DNA of 14,038 bases, from the NCBI GenBank assembly GCA_005882235.1, contig VBCT01000214.1, positions 1 through 14,038 on the forward strand, read 5' to 3'. The notes under the pieces were generated by a model, which made no database searches, was not told the origin of the DNA, and saw nothing but the letters and a program-made list of their open reading frames with translations. How positions within the stretch are numbered: the stretch's first letter is position 1; each line of letters starts with the position of its first letter. Both the position numbers and the translations under genes were made by a program. Positions 6,353 to 12,836 of the stretch are shown here, piece after piece. Source of the stretch: Betaproteobacteria bacterium (GTDB taxonomy: Bacteria; Pseudomonadota; Gammaproteobacteria; Burkholderiales; SG8-39).

Positions 6353-6832
6353 TCATGTGCGCACGAGCTTGCCCTCTACCACGCGGACCTTGTCGCCGAC
6401 GGCGAGGGTGGGCGGGCTCGACAGAGAAATGGTACGAAAGGAGCCGTCGTCCATGCGCACCGTCACGCGATATGCATAGCGCTTCTTCACGTTCTTCTCG
6501 ATCTCGCTCCCAGCGATCGCACCGGCCGCCCCGAGGAGCGTGACCGCGGCACCGCCTCCCCCGACCGACTGCTCGCCGGGTCCGGGTCCGCCTGCCGCCG
6601 CTCCGGGGTCGCCCGCCTCATCGCGTACCTCGACGGTCCGGATGGACTCGACCGTGCCGCACAACGCACAGCTGCTTGGCGGGACCGGTGTGTGTCCGGG
6701 GTCTGCCGGCCGCGCGTCGCCCTGCTTGGGCGAGAGCCCGCTGTGCAACCAGCCCGTGACGGCGCCGACACCGATCAGGCTCGCAATCAGCACCGAAACC
6801 GCCCGTCCTGTGAAGAGAGGATCGATCCGCAT
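6353..6832 (-). CDS. Glycine-zipper-like envelope protein (SlyB/17-kDa antigen-like)
   Basis: A 159-residue protein with one N-terminal hydrophobic segment (about 11-30), which acts as an uncleaved anchor or signal. A Pro-rich spacer and a CxxC pair (CALC, 55-58) leading into GTVESIRTVEV follow. Next is a Gly/Ala-rich stretch (about 77-108, ending GAAGAIAGSEIEKN) and a C-terminal beta-rich domain (RYAYRVTVRMDDGSFRTISL ... LAVGDKVRVVEGKLV). The GxVxSI start, the glycine-zipper followed by GxEIEK, and the DDG..R.. tail are the order seen in SlyB-type proteins. The zipper here is short and interrupted, and there is no lipobox. It is the first gene behind the sigma54 promoter at 6911-6928, with a leader of about 69 nt. 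It is separated from the PA2779-type gene by 48 bp. It is probably envelope-stress related, which is an inference. Confidence 0.75.
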   Translation of the reverse strand: MRIDPLFTGRAVSVLIASLIGVGAVTGWLHSGLSPKQGDARPADPGHTPVPPSSCALCGTVESIRTVEVRDEAGDPGAAAGGPGPGEQSVGGGGAAVTLLGAAGAIAGSEIEKNVKKRYAYRVTVRMDDGSFRTISLSSPPTLAVGDKVRVVEGKLVRT

Positions 6833-6910
6833 TTATCTGGAATGGAGCGCGCTCGCTTCAGCAAATTTGTTTCTCCCGCCGCTAGAATCGCGCCGGAATC
6901 GCTGGCATGA

Positions 6911-6928
6911 GTGCAATCCTCGTGCCAA
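6911..6928 (-). promoter_or_regulatory. Sigma54 (-24/-12) promoter of the envelope operon
   Basis: The minus strand reads TTGGCACGAGGATTGCAC. It matches the sigma54 consensus YTGGCACGrNNNTTGCW at every defined position, with GG (6926-6925) and GC (6914-6913) at the correct spacing. The start site would be near 6901, giving a 69-nt leader to the ATG at 6832. It is intergenic, correctly oriented, and directly downstream of a gene for a sigma54 activator. This is strong sequence support for RpoN-dependent expression of 6353-6832 and probably the genes after it. Confidence 0.88.
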
Positions 6929-6979
6929 CATAGATTTGCGCGCCAACTCAATGAGTTATCGAGAATCCAGCGTGCCAAA

Positions 6980-7031
6980 GATTTTCGATGCGTCGCTTGT
7001 CAACGACGCTTTCCCGCAAGCGACGAAAATC
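6980..7031. repeat. Long imperfect inverted repeat in the enhancer region
   Basis: GATTTTC (6980-6986) plus GTCGCTTG (6992-6999) is complementary to CAAGCGAC (7017-7024) plus GAAAATC (7025-7031). The result is a 15-bp stem with a 5-nt bulge (6987-6991) and a 17-nt loop. It overlaps the proximal CGTC-N10-GACG dyad and adds another copy of its half-site, so it may be an extended activator-binding region rather than an RNA structure. Confidence 0.6.
6991..7008. promoter_or_regulatory. Proximal GlrR-type enhancer site, CGTC-N10-GACG
   Basis: The site CGTCGCTTGTCAACGACG is an 18-bp dyad of the same geometry as the distal site at 7056-7073, with symmetric outer-base changes. Its centre lies about 99 bp upstream of the predicted sigma54 start site. 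It is also the left part of a larger imperfect hairpin (6980-7031). Binding is inferred from motif and position. Confidence 0.55.
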
Positions 7032-7055
7032 GAACTGATGGGAAAGGGAATTTGT

Positions 7056-7073
7056 TGTCGCCGCGGGACGACA
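7056..7073. promoter_or_regulatory. Distal GlrR-type enhancer site, TGTC-N10-GACA
   Basis: TGTCGCCGCGGGACGACA fits TGTC-N10-GACA exactly, the element reported for E. coli GlrR upstream of glmY. Its centre is about 164 bp upstream of the predicted sigma54 start and 65 bp (roughly six helical turns) from the proximal site. Sigma54 activators normally bind such paired sites at this range and loop to the promoter. Confidence 0.6.
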
Positions 7074-7108
7074 GCATGACGAATTCCGCGCGCACGGATT
7101 GGCCGGTT

Positions 7109-8452
7109 TCAGCCCTTTTCGGGCTTGAACATCTTCGGCTCGAGCTTGTGGCGCTCAAGCAGCTTGTAGAACTCGGTGCGATTGCGCTGCGCGAGCTTCG
7201 CCGCCCGGGTCACGCTGCCGCCGGTGATGCGCAGGATCCTAACCAGGTATTCGCGCTCGAAAGCTCCCCGCGCCTCCTCGAGCGAAGCAAGCTGCGCGGG
7301 CTCCTCCTTCAACGCCTGCAGGATGAGCGAGGCCGGCACGACGCCCGAAGTAGTGCAGAGCGCAACCGCCTGTTCGATCACGTTGACGAGCTGCCGCACG
7401 TTGCCGGGCCAAGGTGCCGCAAGGAGCGTTTGAAGCCCCTCCGGAGCCATCGCCCGGACGTCTTTTCCGTAACGCGCAGCGGTGACTCCGAGGTAATGGG
7501 TCGCCAGAGGGACGATGTCCTCGCGCCGCTCGGAAAGGGGCGGGAGCGCGAGCGAGACCACGTTCAGTCGATAGTAGAGATCCTCACGGAACCGGCCCGC
7601 TTTCATCTGGGCGTCCAGGTCGCGGTGCGTGGCGGAGATGACGCGCACGTCGACTGCGCTCCCCTGAGTCGCACCGACCGCACGCACTTCCCGGTCCTGC
7701 AACACGCGCAGGAGCTTAGCCTGCAAAGCAAGAGGCATGTCGCCGATTTCATCCAGAAACAGCGTCCCTCCGTCGGCGGCGGGGATGAGCCCCTTATGAT
7801 CGTAGCTCGCACCGGTAAACGAGCCTTTGCGGTGGCCGAACAATTCCGATTCGAGCAGGTTTTCCGGGATGGCCGCGCAATTGACCGCAACGAAGGGTCC
7901 CTGCGACCGGCGGCTCGCTCGGTGTATAGCGCGCGCGAGGAGCTCCTTTCCCGTGCCGCTCGCGCCCTGGATGAACACGCTCGCCTCCGACTGGGCAACA
8001 AGGCGCGCCTGATGAAGCACGTTTTCCATTTTCGGGCTCTGCGTCACGAAGTCGCGCCGCCAGTCCTCCTCGCCCTCACTCTGCCCGACTCCGGAAAGGC
8101 GTAGCGCCTGGTCCACCTGTTCGAGCAGGTGCTTCCCGTCGAACGGCTTGGGCTGAAACCCGAAAACCCCGCGGCGGGTCGCGGCGACTGCCTCGGGGAT
8201 CGTGCCATGCGCGGTGAGGATGATGACGGGAAGAGTCGGCGCCTGCTTGCGGATTTCGTCAAACAAGGTCAGACCGTCCATTCCGCCCATCTTGAGGTCG
8301 GTAATGACCAGCTCGGGGCGCGAGGCCGCGAGCACGGCGAGGGCCTTCTCCCCGCTGTCCGCTCCCTTGACGCTGTGGCCCGCGGCGGTAAGTCGCAGGG
8401 AAATGAGTTTCAGGATATCCGGATCGTCGTCGACGAGAAGAATGGTGCTCAT
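7109..8452 (-). CDS. glrR: GlrR/QseF-like sigma54-dependent response regulator
   Basis: A 447-residue NtrC-family activator. The receiver domain (1-120) has acidic D8-D10, phospho-acceptor D52, T80 and K102. The AAA+ domain (about 140-365) has Walker A GASGTGKE (163-170), ELFGHRKG, the sigma54-contacting loop GSFTGA (210-215; canonical is GAFTGA), Walker B LFLDEIGDM (231-239), an arginine-finger region FREDLYYRLNV, and sensor II WPGNVRQL. A FIS-type helix-turn-helix (about 405-435, TGGSVTRAAKLAQRNRTEFYKLLERH) binds DNA. When phosphorylated by the kinase it should oligomerise and drive RpoN-dependent transcription. Its ATG overlaps the qseG-like stop (ATGA). Immediately downstream are a sigma54 promoter and two GlrR-type dyads. 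The order kinase-lipoprotein-regulator is that of E. coli glrK-qseG-glrR. Orthology is inferred from that order; the protein class is certain. Confidence 0.92.
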   Translation of the reverse strand: MSTILLVDDDPDILKLISLRLTAAGHSVKGADSGEKALAVLAASRPELVITDLKMGGMDGLTLFDEIRKQAPTLPVIILTAHGTIPEAVAATRRGVFGFQPKPFDGKHLLEQVDQALRLSGVGQSEGEEDWRRDFVTQSPKMENVLHQARLVAQSEASVFIQGASGTGKELLARAIHRASRRSQGPFVAVNCAAIPENLLESELFGHRKGSFTGASYDHKGLIPAADGGTLFLDEIGDMPLALQAKLLRVLQDREVRAVGATQGSAVDVRVISATHRDLDAQMKAGRFREDLYYRLNVVSLALPPLSERREDIVPLATHYLGVTAARYGKDVRAMAPEGLQTLLAAPWPGNVRQLVNVIEQAVALCTTSGVVPASLILQALKEEPAQLASLEEARGAFEREYLVRILRITGGSVTRAAKLAQRNRTEFYKLLERHKLEPKMFKPEKG

Positions 8453-8958
8453 CTTGGTCGCGCTTGCTCGCGTTCTATGATATTGCGCTCGACCGCCTTC
8501 AGCGCCTCGAGCTGCTCCTTCAGTTGGACCGTGCGGCGCTGCTCGCGCAAGCGCTCGCTGATCTGGGCATGAAGCAGTCCGGCAAACTGCTGCATCGGGC
8601 CCGGCGGCGATTCGGAAGCCCCCGCGCCCGCGAGGGACTCAAGCAGGCTCGCGGCCCGGGTGTCGTCGTTGAACGCCGTTCCAGGCAACGCAAGCAGCAG
8701 CGCGACCCGGACCCGCCCGTAGGCGCCGCGATCCTTGGAAAGCATTTGGGTCGAAGCGTTCAATTCGCGTTGCTGCTCATCGGCCTGCAGTGCCGCGACT
8801 CTCTGGGTGTAGGCGATCAGCTCGATGACTTGGCGAGATTCGCGGTTCTCGCGGCCCCAAGGAGCGCCGGAACCTCCAGAACCCGCACCCGGAGCGGAAA
8901 AGTCGGCACAGCCGGCAAGCGCCGAGATGCCGCAGAGGATCGAAACGATCCGGATCAT
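8449..8958 (-). CDS. qseG: QseG-like lipoprotein of the GlrKR system
   Basis: A 169-residue predicted lipoprotein with signal peptide MIRIVSILCGISALAGC (lipobox LAGC, C17). The rest is largely helical, with a coiled-coil-like C-terminus (ISERLREQRRTVQLKEQLEALKAVERNIIERE). It lies between the kinase and regulator genes and overlaps both by 4 nt (ATGA), exactly as qseG lies between glrK and glrR in E. coli. In enterobacteria QseG is an outer-membrane lipoprotein that binds and stimulates the kinase. The same role is inferred here mainly from position, lipobox and helical character, since this family is poorly conserved in sequence. Confidence 0.75.
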   Translation of the reverse strand: MIRIVSILCGISALAGCADFSAPGAGSGGSGAPWGRENRESRQVIELIAYTQRVAALQADEQQRELNASTQMLSKDRGAYGRVRVALLLALPGTAFNDDTRAASLLESLAGAGASESPPGPMQQFAGLLHAQISERLREQRRTVQLKEQLEALKAVERNIIEREQARPR

Positions 8959-10400
8959 AGCTCGGGACGCGGCGTCCCGGCCGCAAGCGTGACGCGGAAA
9001 TGGGCGCCGCCTTCGCGATCGCTCACGACCTCGATGCGGCCGTCGTGAGCCACGACAAATTCCCTTGCGATCGCGAGCCCCAGACCGCTGCCCCGCACGC
9101 GGCCGTGATGGATGTCCTCGCCCTGATAAAACCAGTCGAAAATCCGGTCGCGATCCTCGGGAGGAATTCCCGGACCCGCGTCTCTCACGTCGAACACCAC
9201 CTCAGCCCCCTCTCGTCGCAGCGCCAGGGAAATCATACCCTCGTCCGGCGAGTATTTGATCGCATTGGAGACCAGATTCGTCGCGACGGCGCGTAATTTT
9301 TCCTCGTCGGCTTGAAGTACGACCGGGTCCAGCCGCAGGTCGGCGCGGATACCGCGGGCCTGGACCGCGAGCCGGTGATCGTCGAGCACCTGTTCCACGA
9401 CCCGGTCGAATCGCACCGCCGTCACCTCCAGGCGCCCCACGCTTTCCTGCGCTCGATGGTAGTTCAACAGCCCCTCGATCAGCTGCTGCAATTGCACGCT
9501 CTTTTGCCGGAGGATCTCGACGATTTCGCGCTGACCCGGCGAGAGCGGGCCCGCCGTCCCCTCGACCAGCAGCTCCGATCCTTCGCGAAGCGCCGTCAAC
9601 GGCGTTTTCAGCTCGTGCGAGACGTGCCCCAGGAACAGGCGTTTCTGTTGTTCGAGTTCGATCAGCCGCTGACGCAGCCAATCGAGCCGGCTGCCCAGGT
9701 ATTTCAGGTCTGCCGGCCCGCCGACCCGGATATCGCCTTCGAACTCGCCCGCGCCGAGGCGCCGGATCGCCTGGTCGAGCTGACGGATCGGTCTCGCGAT
9801 GAGGAGGGTGACTCCGACCGCAAGGAGTATCCCGAGCGGTATCGTCGCCGCGAGCTGCAGCCAAAGGATGCGCTGCGCGCGCTCGCCTGTGCGTCGCATG
9901 GACTCCACCTCGCGGTCGATCAAGGCGTTGCTCGTATTGAGCACGTCCCGCGCCAGCTCTGACAGCACTAAATAGCCTTCCACGAGCGCCTTCTTGTCGT
10001 CCGCCGTCTTCGGTTTGCCGAGCAACTGTTCGTAGAGCCCCTGCTCCTTGTCGATCGTGCTGTTGAGATCGTGCAGCTGCGGCTCGTCGAGCGGCTGCAG
10101 GGACAGCTCGCTGGTGTTCGCCTTGAAGTTCGCCCTCAGCCGAGCGTAGTCCTTGATGAGCTCTTCGTCGTCGAGGATGAGATACTGGCGCACCACCCGT
10201 TCGAGCGCGGTGGTTTGCTCGACCAAGAGCCGGCTGCCGCGAGAGGCGGTCTGGCTCTGACCTGCAAGCTGCTCGACGTATACCGCAGTGTTGTAAAAAG
10301 CCACGACGAGCGGTGCCGCGACGAGCGCGAAGGCGAGCAGCAGCAAGCTCAGAAACGATCGCGGGTAGTAGCGTTGGGGGAAGTCGAGCCCGATTTTCAT
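8955..10400 (-). CDS. glrK: GlrK/QseE-like sensor histidine kinase
   Basis: A 481-residue inner-membrane kinase with TM1 at about 16-36, a periplasmic helical sensor region (about 37-178), TM2 at about 179-201 and HAMP at about 200-253. The HisKA domain has FLGHVSHELKTPLTAL (phospho-acceptor H262). The ATPase has N-box NLVSNAIKYSPD (375-386), G1 DAGPGIPPED (407-416), F-box FDWFYQG and G2 GSGLGL (437-442). It should phosphorylate the regulator encoded two genes downstream, in response to envelope signals relayed by the QseG-like lipoprotein. The ATG at 10400 has no strong Shine-Dalgarno. The gene is divergent from folA with a 63-bp gap. Its last codons overlap the qseG-like start. All catalytic motifs are intact. 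Confidence 0.92.
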   Translation of the reverse strand: MKIGLDFPQRYYPRSFLSLLLLAFALVAAPLVVAFYNTAVYVEQLAGQSQTASRGSRLLVEQTTALERVVRQYLILDDEELIKDYARLRANFKANTSELSLQPLDEPQLHDLNSTIDKEQGLYEQLLGKPKTADDKKALVEGYLVLSELARDVLNTSNALIDREVESMRRTGERAQRILWLQLAATIPLGILLAVGVTLLIARPIRQLDQAIRRLGAGEFEGDIRVGGPADLKYLGSRLDWLRQRLIELEQQKRLFLGHVSHELKTPLTALREGSELLVEGTAGPLSPGQREIVEILRQKSVQLQQLIEGLLNYHRAQESVGRLEVTAVRFDRVVEQVLDDHRLAVQARGIRADLRLDPVVLQADEEKLRAVATNLVSNAIKYSPDEGMISLALRREGAEVVFDVRDAGPGIPPEDRDRIFDWFYQGEDIHHGRVRGSGLGLAIAREFVVAHDGRIEVVSDREGGAHFRVTLAAGTPRPEL

Positions 10401-10407
10401 GGCCCGC

Positions 10408-10413
10408 TATAAT
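10408..10413 (+). promoter_or_regulatory. Possible -10 element for folA
   Basis: A perfect TATAAT lies 50 bp before the folA ATG in the 63-bp glrK/folA gap. The -35 position (10385-10390, CGAGCC) is poor and falls inside the glrK start codons. The start site would be near 10420, with a leader of about 44 nt. Confidence 0.4.
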
Positions 10414-10463
10414 GCCGCAGTTTTGCGCATCGTGACTTTGCTCTCCCGTTCCGTCGACCCGAA

Positions 10464-11000
10464 ATGACCGGCTTTTCGCGCGTCGCCATCATCGCCGCCG
10501 TGGCGAGCAACGGCGTCATCGGCCACCGCAACCGCATGCCCTGGCACCTGCCGGAGGACCTGAGGCGTTTCAGGCAGCTTACGCTTGGTCACGCAGTGAT
10601 CATGGGTCGCCGAACGTTTGAATCGATCGGCGGGCCGCTTGCCGGACGAGACACCATCGTGATCACCCGCTCGCCCGATTGGACGCGCTCGGGCTGCCGC
10701 GCAGTGCGTTCGCTCGATGCCGCTCTCGCGGCGGTGGTCGAGCCCCGGGACGCATTCGTCATCGGGGGCGCGCAGATCTACGCGCTCGCTATTCCGATCG
10801 CCTCCCGCCTCTATATGACCGAGATCGAGCGCGATTTCGAGGGCGACGCTTTCTTCCCGGAGTTCGACCGCTTACGCTGGCGCGAGGCCTCGCGCGAGTC
10901 TCGCGTTCTCGACGGGGCAGGAGGTTTCAGCTACCACTTCGTCGCCTACGATCCCAGAGACCGATTTCGCACCGCGTTCCCGCGTGGCCCCTTATTCTAG
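10464..11000 (+). CDS. folA: Dihydrofolate reductase
   Basis: A 178-residue protein that reduces dihydrofolate to tetrahydrofolate with NADPH, recycling the dihydrofolate made by ThyA. Motifs in order: IIAAVASNGVIGHRNRMPWHLPEDLRRFR with catalytic acid D32 (equivalent to E. coli D27), VIMGRRTFESIG (46-56) for NADPH binding, DTIVITR, FVIGGAQIYALAI (98-110), LYMTEIERDFEGDAFFPEFD and the C-terminal strand SYHFVAYDP. It is slightly longer than E. coli FolA (159) owing to a non-conserved tail after residue 163. The ATG at 10464 gives the expected short N-terminus before the first strand. It converges with the minus-strand GGDEF gene across a 76-bp gap in which I see no intrinsic terminator. Confidence 0.97.
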   Translation: MTGFSRVAIIAAVASNGVIGHRNRMPWHLPEDLRRFRQLTLGHAVIMGRRTFESIGGPLAGRDTIVITRSPDWTRSGCRAVRSLDAALAAVVEPRDAFVIGGAQIYALAIPIASRLYMTEIERDFEGDAFFPEFDRLRWREASRESRVLDGAGGFSYHFVAYDPRDRFRTAFPRGPLF

Positions 11001-11076
11001 CGGGCCGCCGGCGCCAAGGTCATCAAACCGCGGACGGAGACCGGGAGAATCGCGGCAAAAGGGCTCGATGAGACGA

Positions 11077-12167
11077 TCACGCCTTCACCTTGTCCGCAAC
11101 GACGACGCAGTTGCGCCCCGATCGCTTGGCTTGATAAAGGGCGGCGTCGGCGGCACGCAGCACTTCCTGCCCGTTCTCGCCGTGGTCGGGAAATATCCCG
11201 ATGCCGACGGAAACCGTGATGGGTCCGACCCGCCGGCCCTCGTACTCGATCTCGAGGTTCTGCACGTCCCGGCGGAGCTTTTCGGCCCGCTCCGCGACAA
11301 TTCCCTGCTGGGCAGGAGCCATGACCAGAACGAACTCCTCGCCGCCATAGCGGGAGACGATATCCTCGCCCCGCGCAAGGGACAGCATGTACTGGCCTAT
11401 CGCACGCAGCACCGCATCCCCTGCCGCGTGGCCGAGCGTGTCGTTGAAGCGCTTGAAGTTGTCGACGTCGATCATCATTATGCCGAAAGGCAGCGCGCTG
11501 CGCCGTGCGCCTCGAGGTAGCGGCGGTTATGGAGGCCGGTCAGCCCATCATGCACAACCTGGTCCTTCAAGCGGAGGTTTGCCTGCGTCAGTTCCCCCTC
11601 CGCCAATAGCCGCTTTTTGATCTCCTGGTCCAGCGCCGCTCTCACCACGTCGAGCTGCGCGTCGCGCTGGGCGACGCCCCGACCCAGTTGGGCGTTCAGC
11701 CGCTCGAGATTCGCGATATGCCGGTGGAGCTTACGGGCGATCGGGCGCAGGAACGAGTCGATGGATCTATCTTCCGAATGCACCTCCAGCGGGAGTGCGC
11801 TCGGCCCGGAAAGAGCCGCATCGACGACCGCCAGCAGCGTCTCCGGGTTGACGGGCTTCGCAATGAAAGACGCGCCGAAGGTGGTTGCCAGTGCCTCGGC
11901 TTCGGCCGCGATATGAGCGGCGGCCCGAAACACGATCCGCGGCTGGACCGAGTTCGGCTCCGAGCGCAGGTTGAGGACGAACTGACAACCGTCCATGCCC
12001 GACGTGAGTATGTCGATGATCACCAAATCGGGGCTTTCGGCGCGAACGATCCGCAGCGCTTCCTCGCCGTTCCGGGCCTCCAGCACACGGTGCCCCCGGT
12101 CCCCGAGCAGCGTCGCAACGAACCGCAGATTGACGGGCCTGTCCTCGACGACAAGAATCGTGGCCAC
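11077..12167 (-). pseudogene. PleD-like response regulator/diguanylate cyclase broken by a frameshift
   Basis: Two minus-strand frames together make one protein. The first (12167-11478, GTG start with GGAGG 3 nt upstream) encodes a receiver domain (1-120; E8-D9, D52, K104), a helical linker (about 145-205) and the GGDEF beginning DGLTGLHNRRYLEA, then stops at TAA. The second, from 11478 in another frame, continues MMIDVDNFKRFND, the RGED inhibitory-site motif, the active site GGEEF and VGIGIFPDHG to the end. Compared with PleD, about 25 nt of the segment after NRRYL are missing, which explains the frame change. An intact gene would make c-di-GMP in response to phosphorylation. TAA and the next ATG overlap (TAATG), so reinitiation is conceivable, but the GGDEF fold would lack its first helix. 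The receiver also lacks the usual Ser/Thr after the fourth strand (IVFRA). A sequencing or assembly error remains possible. Confidence 0.75.
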
Positions 12168-12435
12168 GAACCTCCCGATTTTTCACCCAATGCCCAATCC
12201 GATGCCCAACGAGCCCCTTCGGGGCCTATCCCAGACAAACGGAGCTTAATTGGGAGATTATGCCTCCGTCATGCGTCAATTCAGGTAACGAAAATGTCAC
12301 AGAGCGTGAGCCGAAAGGAGGAGTCGGAAGCTGTCGCAGACCCTCCCTCCCGCGGGCGCGAAACGTCGCCGAGCCCCCCCGACATATGTCCGACAGCCTA
12401 ACCGGCTCGGAGAAGCGGTTCCGGTTGCGGCGGCA
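12168..12435. other. Intergenic region between the STAS-like and GGDEF genes
   Basis: This 268-bp gap is the leader and promoter region of the GGDEF gene. It holds two copies of ATGCCCAA (12190-12197 and 12202-12209), a short GCCCC/GGGGC hairpin (12213-12225) and the inverted repeat CCGAGCC/GGCTCGG (12369-12375, 12404-12410). None has an adjacent T-run. I see no convincing -35/-10 pair and no supported small gene on either strand. Confidence 0.5.
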
Positions 12436-12801
12436 TCATCGCCTCCCATTGAACCACTTGAGCGCAGACGCTTCGTCTCGAAAACTCTGAACGTTGACGC
12501 CGTGCTGGCGCCCTATCAATTCGATGTACTGATGGGAGATGCCCAGCTCCTCGGAATCTCCGATCAGCGCGATCTTATGTGACGGATCGGTGGCGAGTCT
12601 CCTGAAGTACGCGAGAAATCCAGACCTCTCGACCGTGAAAACCGGGTTCGAGGAATTCACGCAGATCAGCACGCACGACCGCTGATGTCTCATCGCGGCG
12701 CCCGCAACGATTTGCAAAAATTCCCGCGTCTCTTCCATCGTCTCGCGATTGAAAAGCTCTGCCTTCAAATACCCGGGCTCGATGGTGACTTTGTACAACA
12801 T
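12436..12801 (-). CDS. Small SpoIIAA/STAS-like protein
   Basis: A 121-residue soluble protein without signal peptide or membrane span. The pattern fits a SpoIIAA-like/STAS fold: an N-terminal strand (MLYKVTIEPGYLKAEL), a helix (ETREFLQIVAGAAMRHQ), then the strand SCVLICVNSSNP, the helix GFLAYFRRLATDP, the strand KIALIGDSEE, the helix SHQYIELIGRQHG, the strand VNVQSF and the helix DEASALKWF. That class of proteins often acts as phospho-regulated switches or membrane-associated sensors. No conserved phospho-Ser can be assigned with certainty. It lies between the hybrid kinase and the response regulator, so a signalling role is plausible but unproven. The ATG at 12801 lacks a good Shine-Dalgarno: the only strong one (GGGAGGAG) is about 38 nt upstream, beyond a 15-nt tandem repeat. 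The family assignment is by fold pattern only. Confidence 0.7.
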   Translation of the reverse strand: MLYKVTIEPGYLKAELFNRETMEETREFLQIVAGAAMRHQRSCVLICVNSSNPVFTVERSGFLAYFRRLATDPSHKIALIGDSEELGISHQYIELIGRQHGVNVQSFRDEASALKWFNGRR

Positions 12802-12836
12802 CTTTACAGGGCGCCGTATCGCTTTACAGGGCGCCG
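12802..12836. repeat. Exact 15-nt tandem repeat abutting the STAS-like start
   Basis: CTTTACAGGGCGCCG occurs at 12802-12816 and 12822-12836, with a 20-bp period. On the minus strand the second unit ends directly before the ATG. Each unit contains the palindrome GGCGCC. It could be a tandem operator spaced about two helical turns apart, or a recent duplication in the leader. Confidence 0.8.

Noticed and set aside
6882..6895. CTAGAATCGCGCCG, identical to the 14-mer before the Rieske gene (655-668), as a plus-strand promoter.
   Set aside because: No -35 box and no plus-strand gene or terminator follows; probably chance or a shared local sequence preference.
6951..7079. A 42-codon plus-strand frame (MSYRESSVPKIFDASL...) in the glrR/envelope-operon gap.
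   Set aside because: It has no Shine-Dalgarno and covers the enhancer dyads; the sequence is better explained as regulatory DNA of the minus-strand sigma54 promoter.
7108..7122. AGCCC/GGGCT hairpin at the glrR stop as a terminator.
   Set aside because: The stem is short, coincides with the last codons, and has no T-run on either strand.
6911..8104. A 397-codon plus-strand open frame.
   Set aside because: It is antisense to the glrR-like gene, whose motifs are unmistakable, and begins in regulatory DNA.
11077..11478. The GGDEF fragment as an independent, complete gene.
   Set aside because: It lacks the first helix and the (D/N)xLTxLxNRR start of the domain, which is found in the upstream frame; a broken single gene fits better.
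12369..12410. CCGAGCC/GGCTCGG inverted repeat below the STAS-like gene as an intrinsic terminator.
   Set aside because: The loop is 28 nt and no U-tract follows in either direction.
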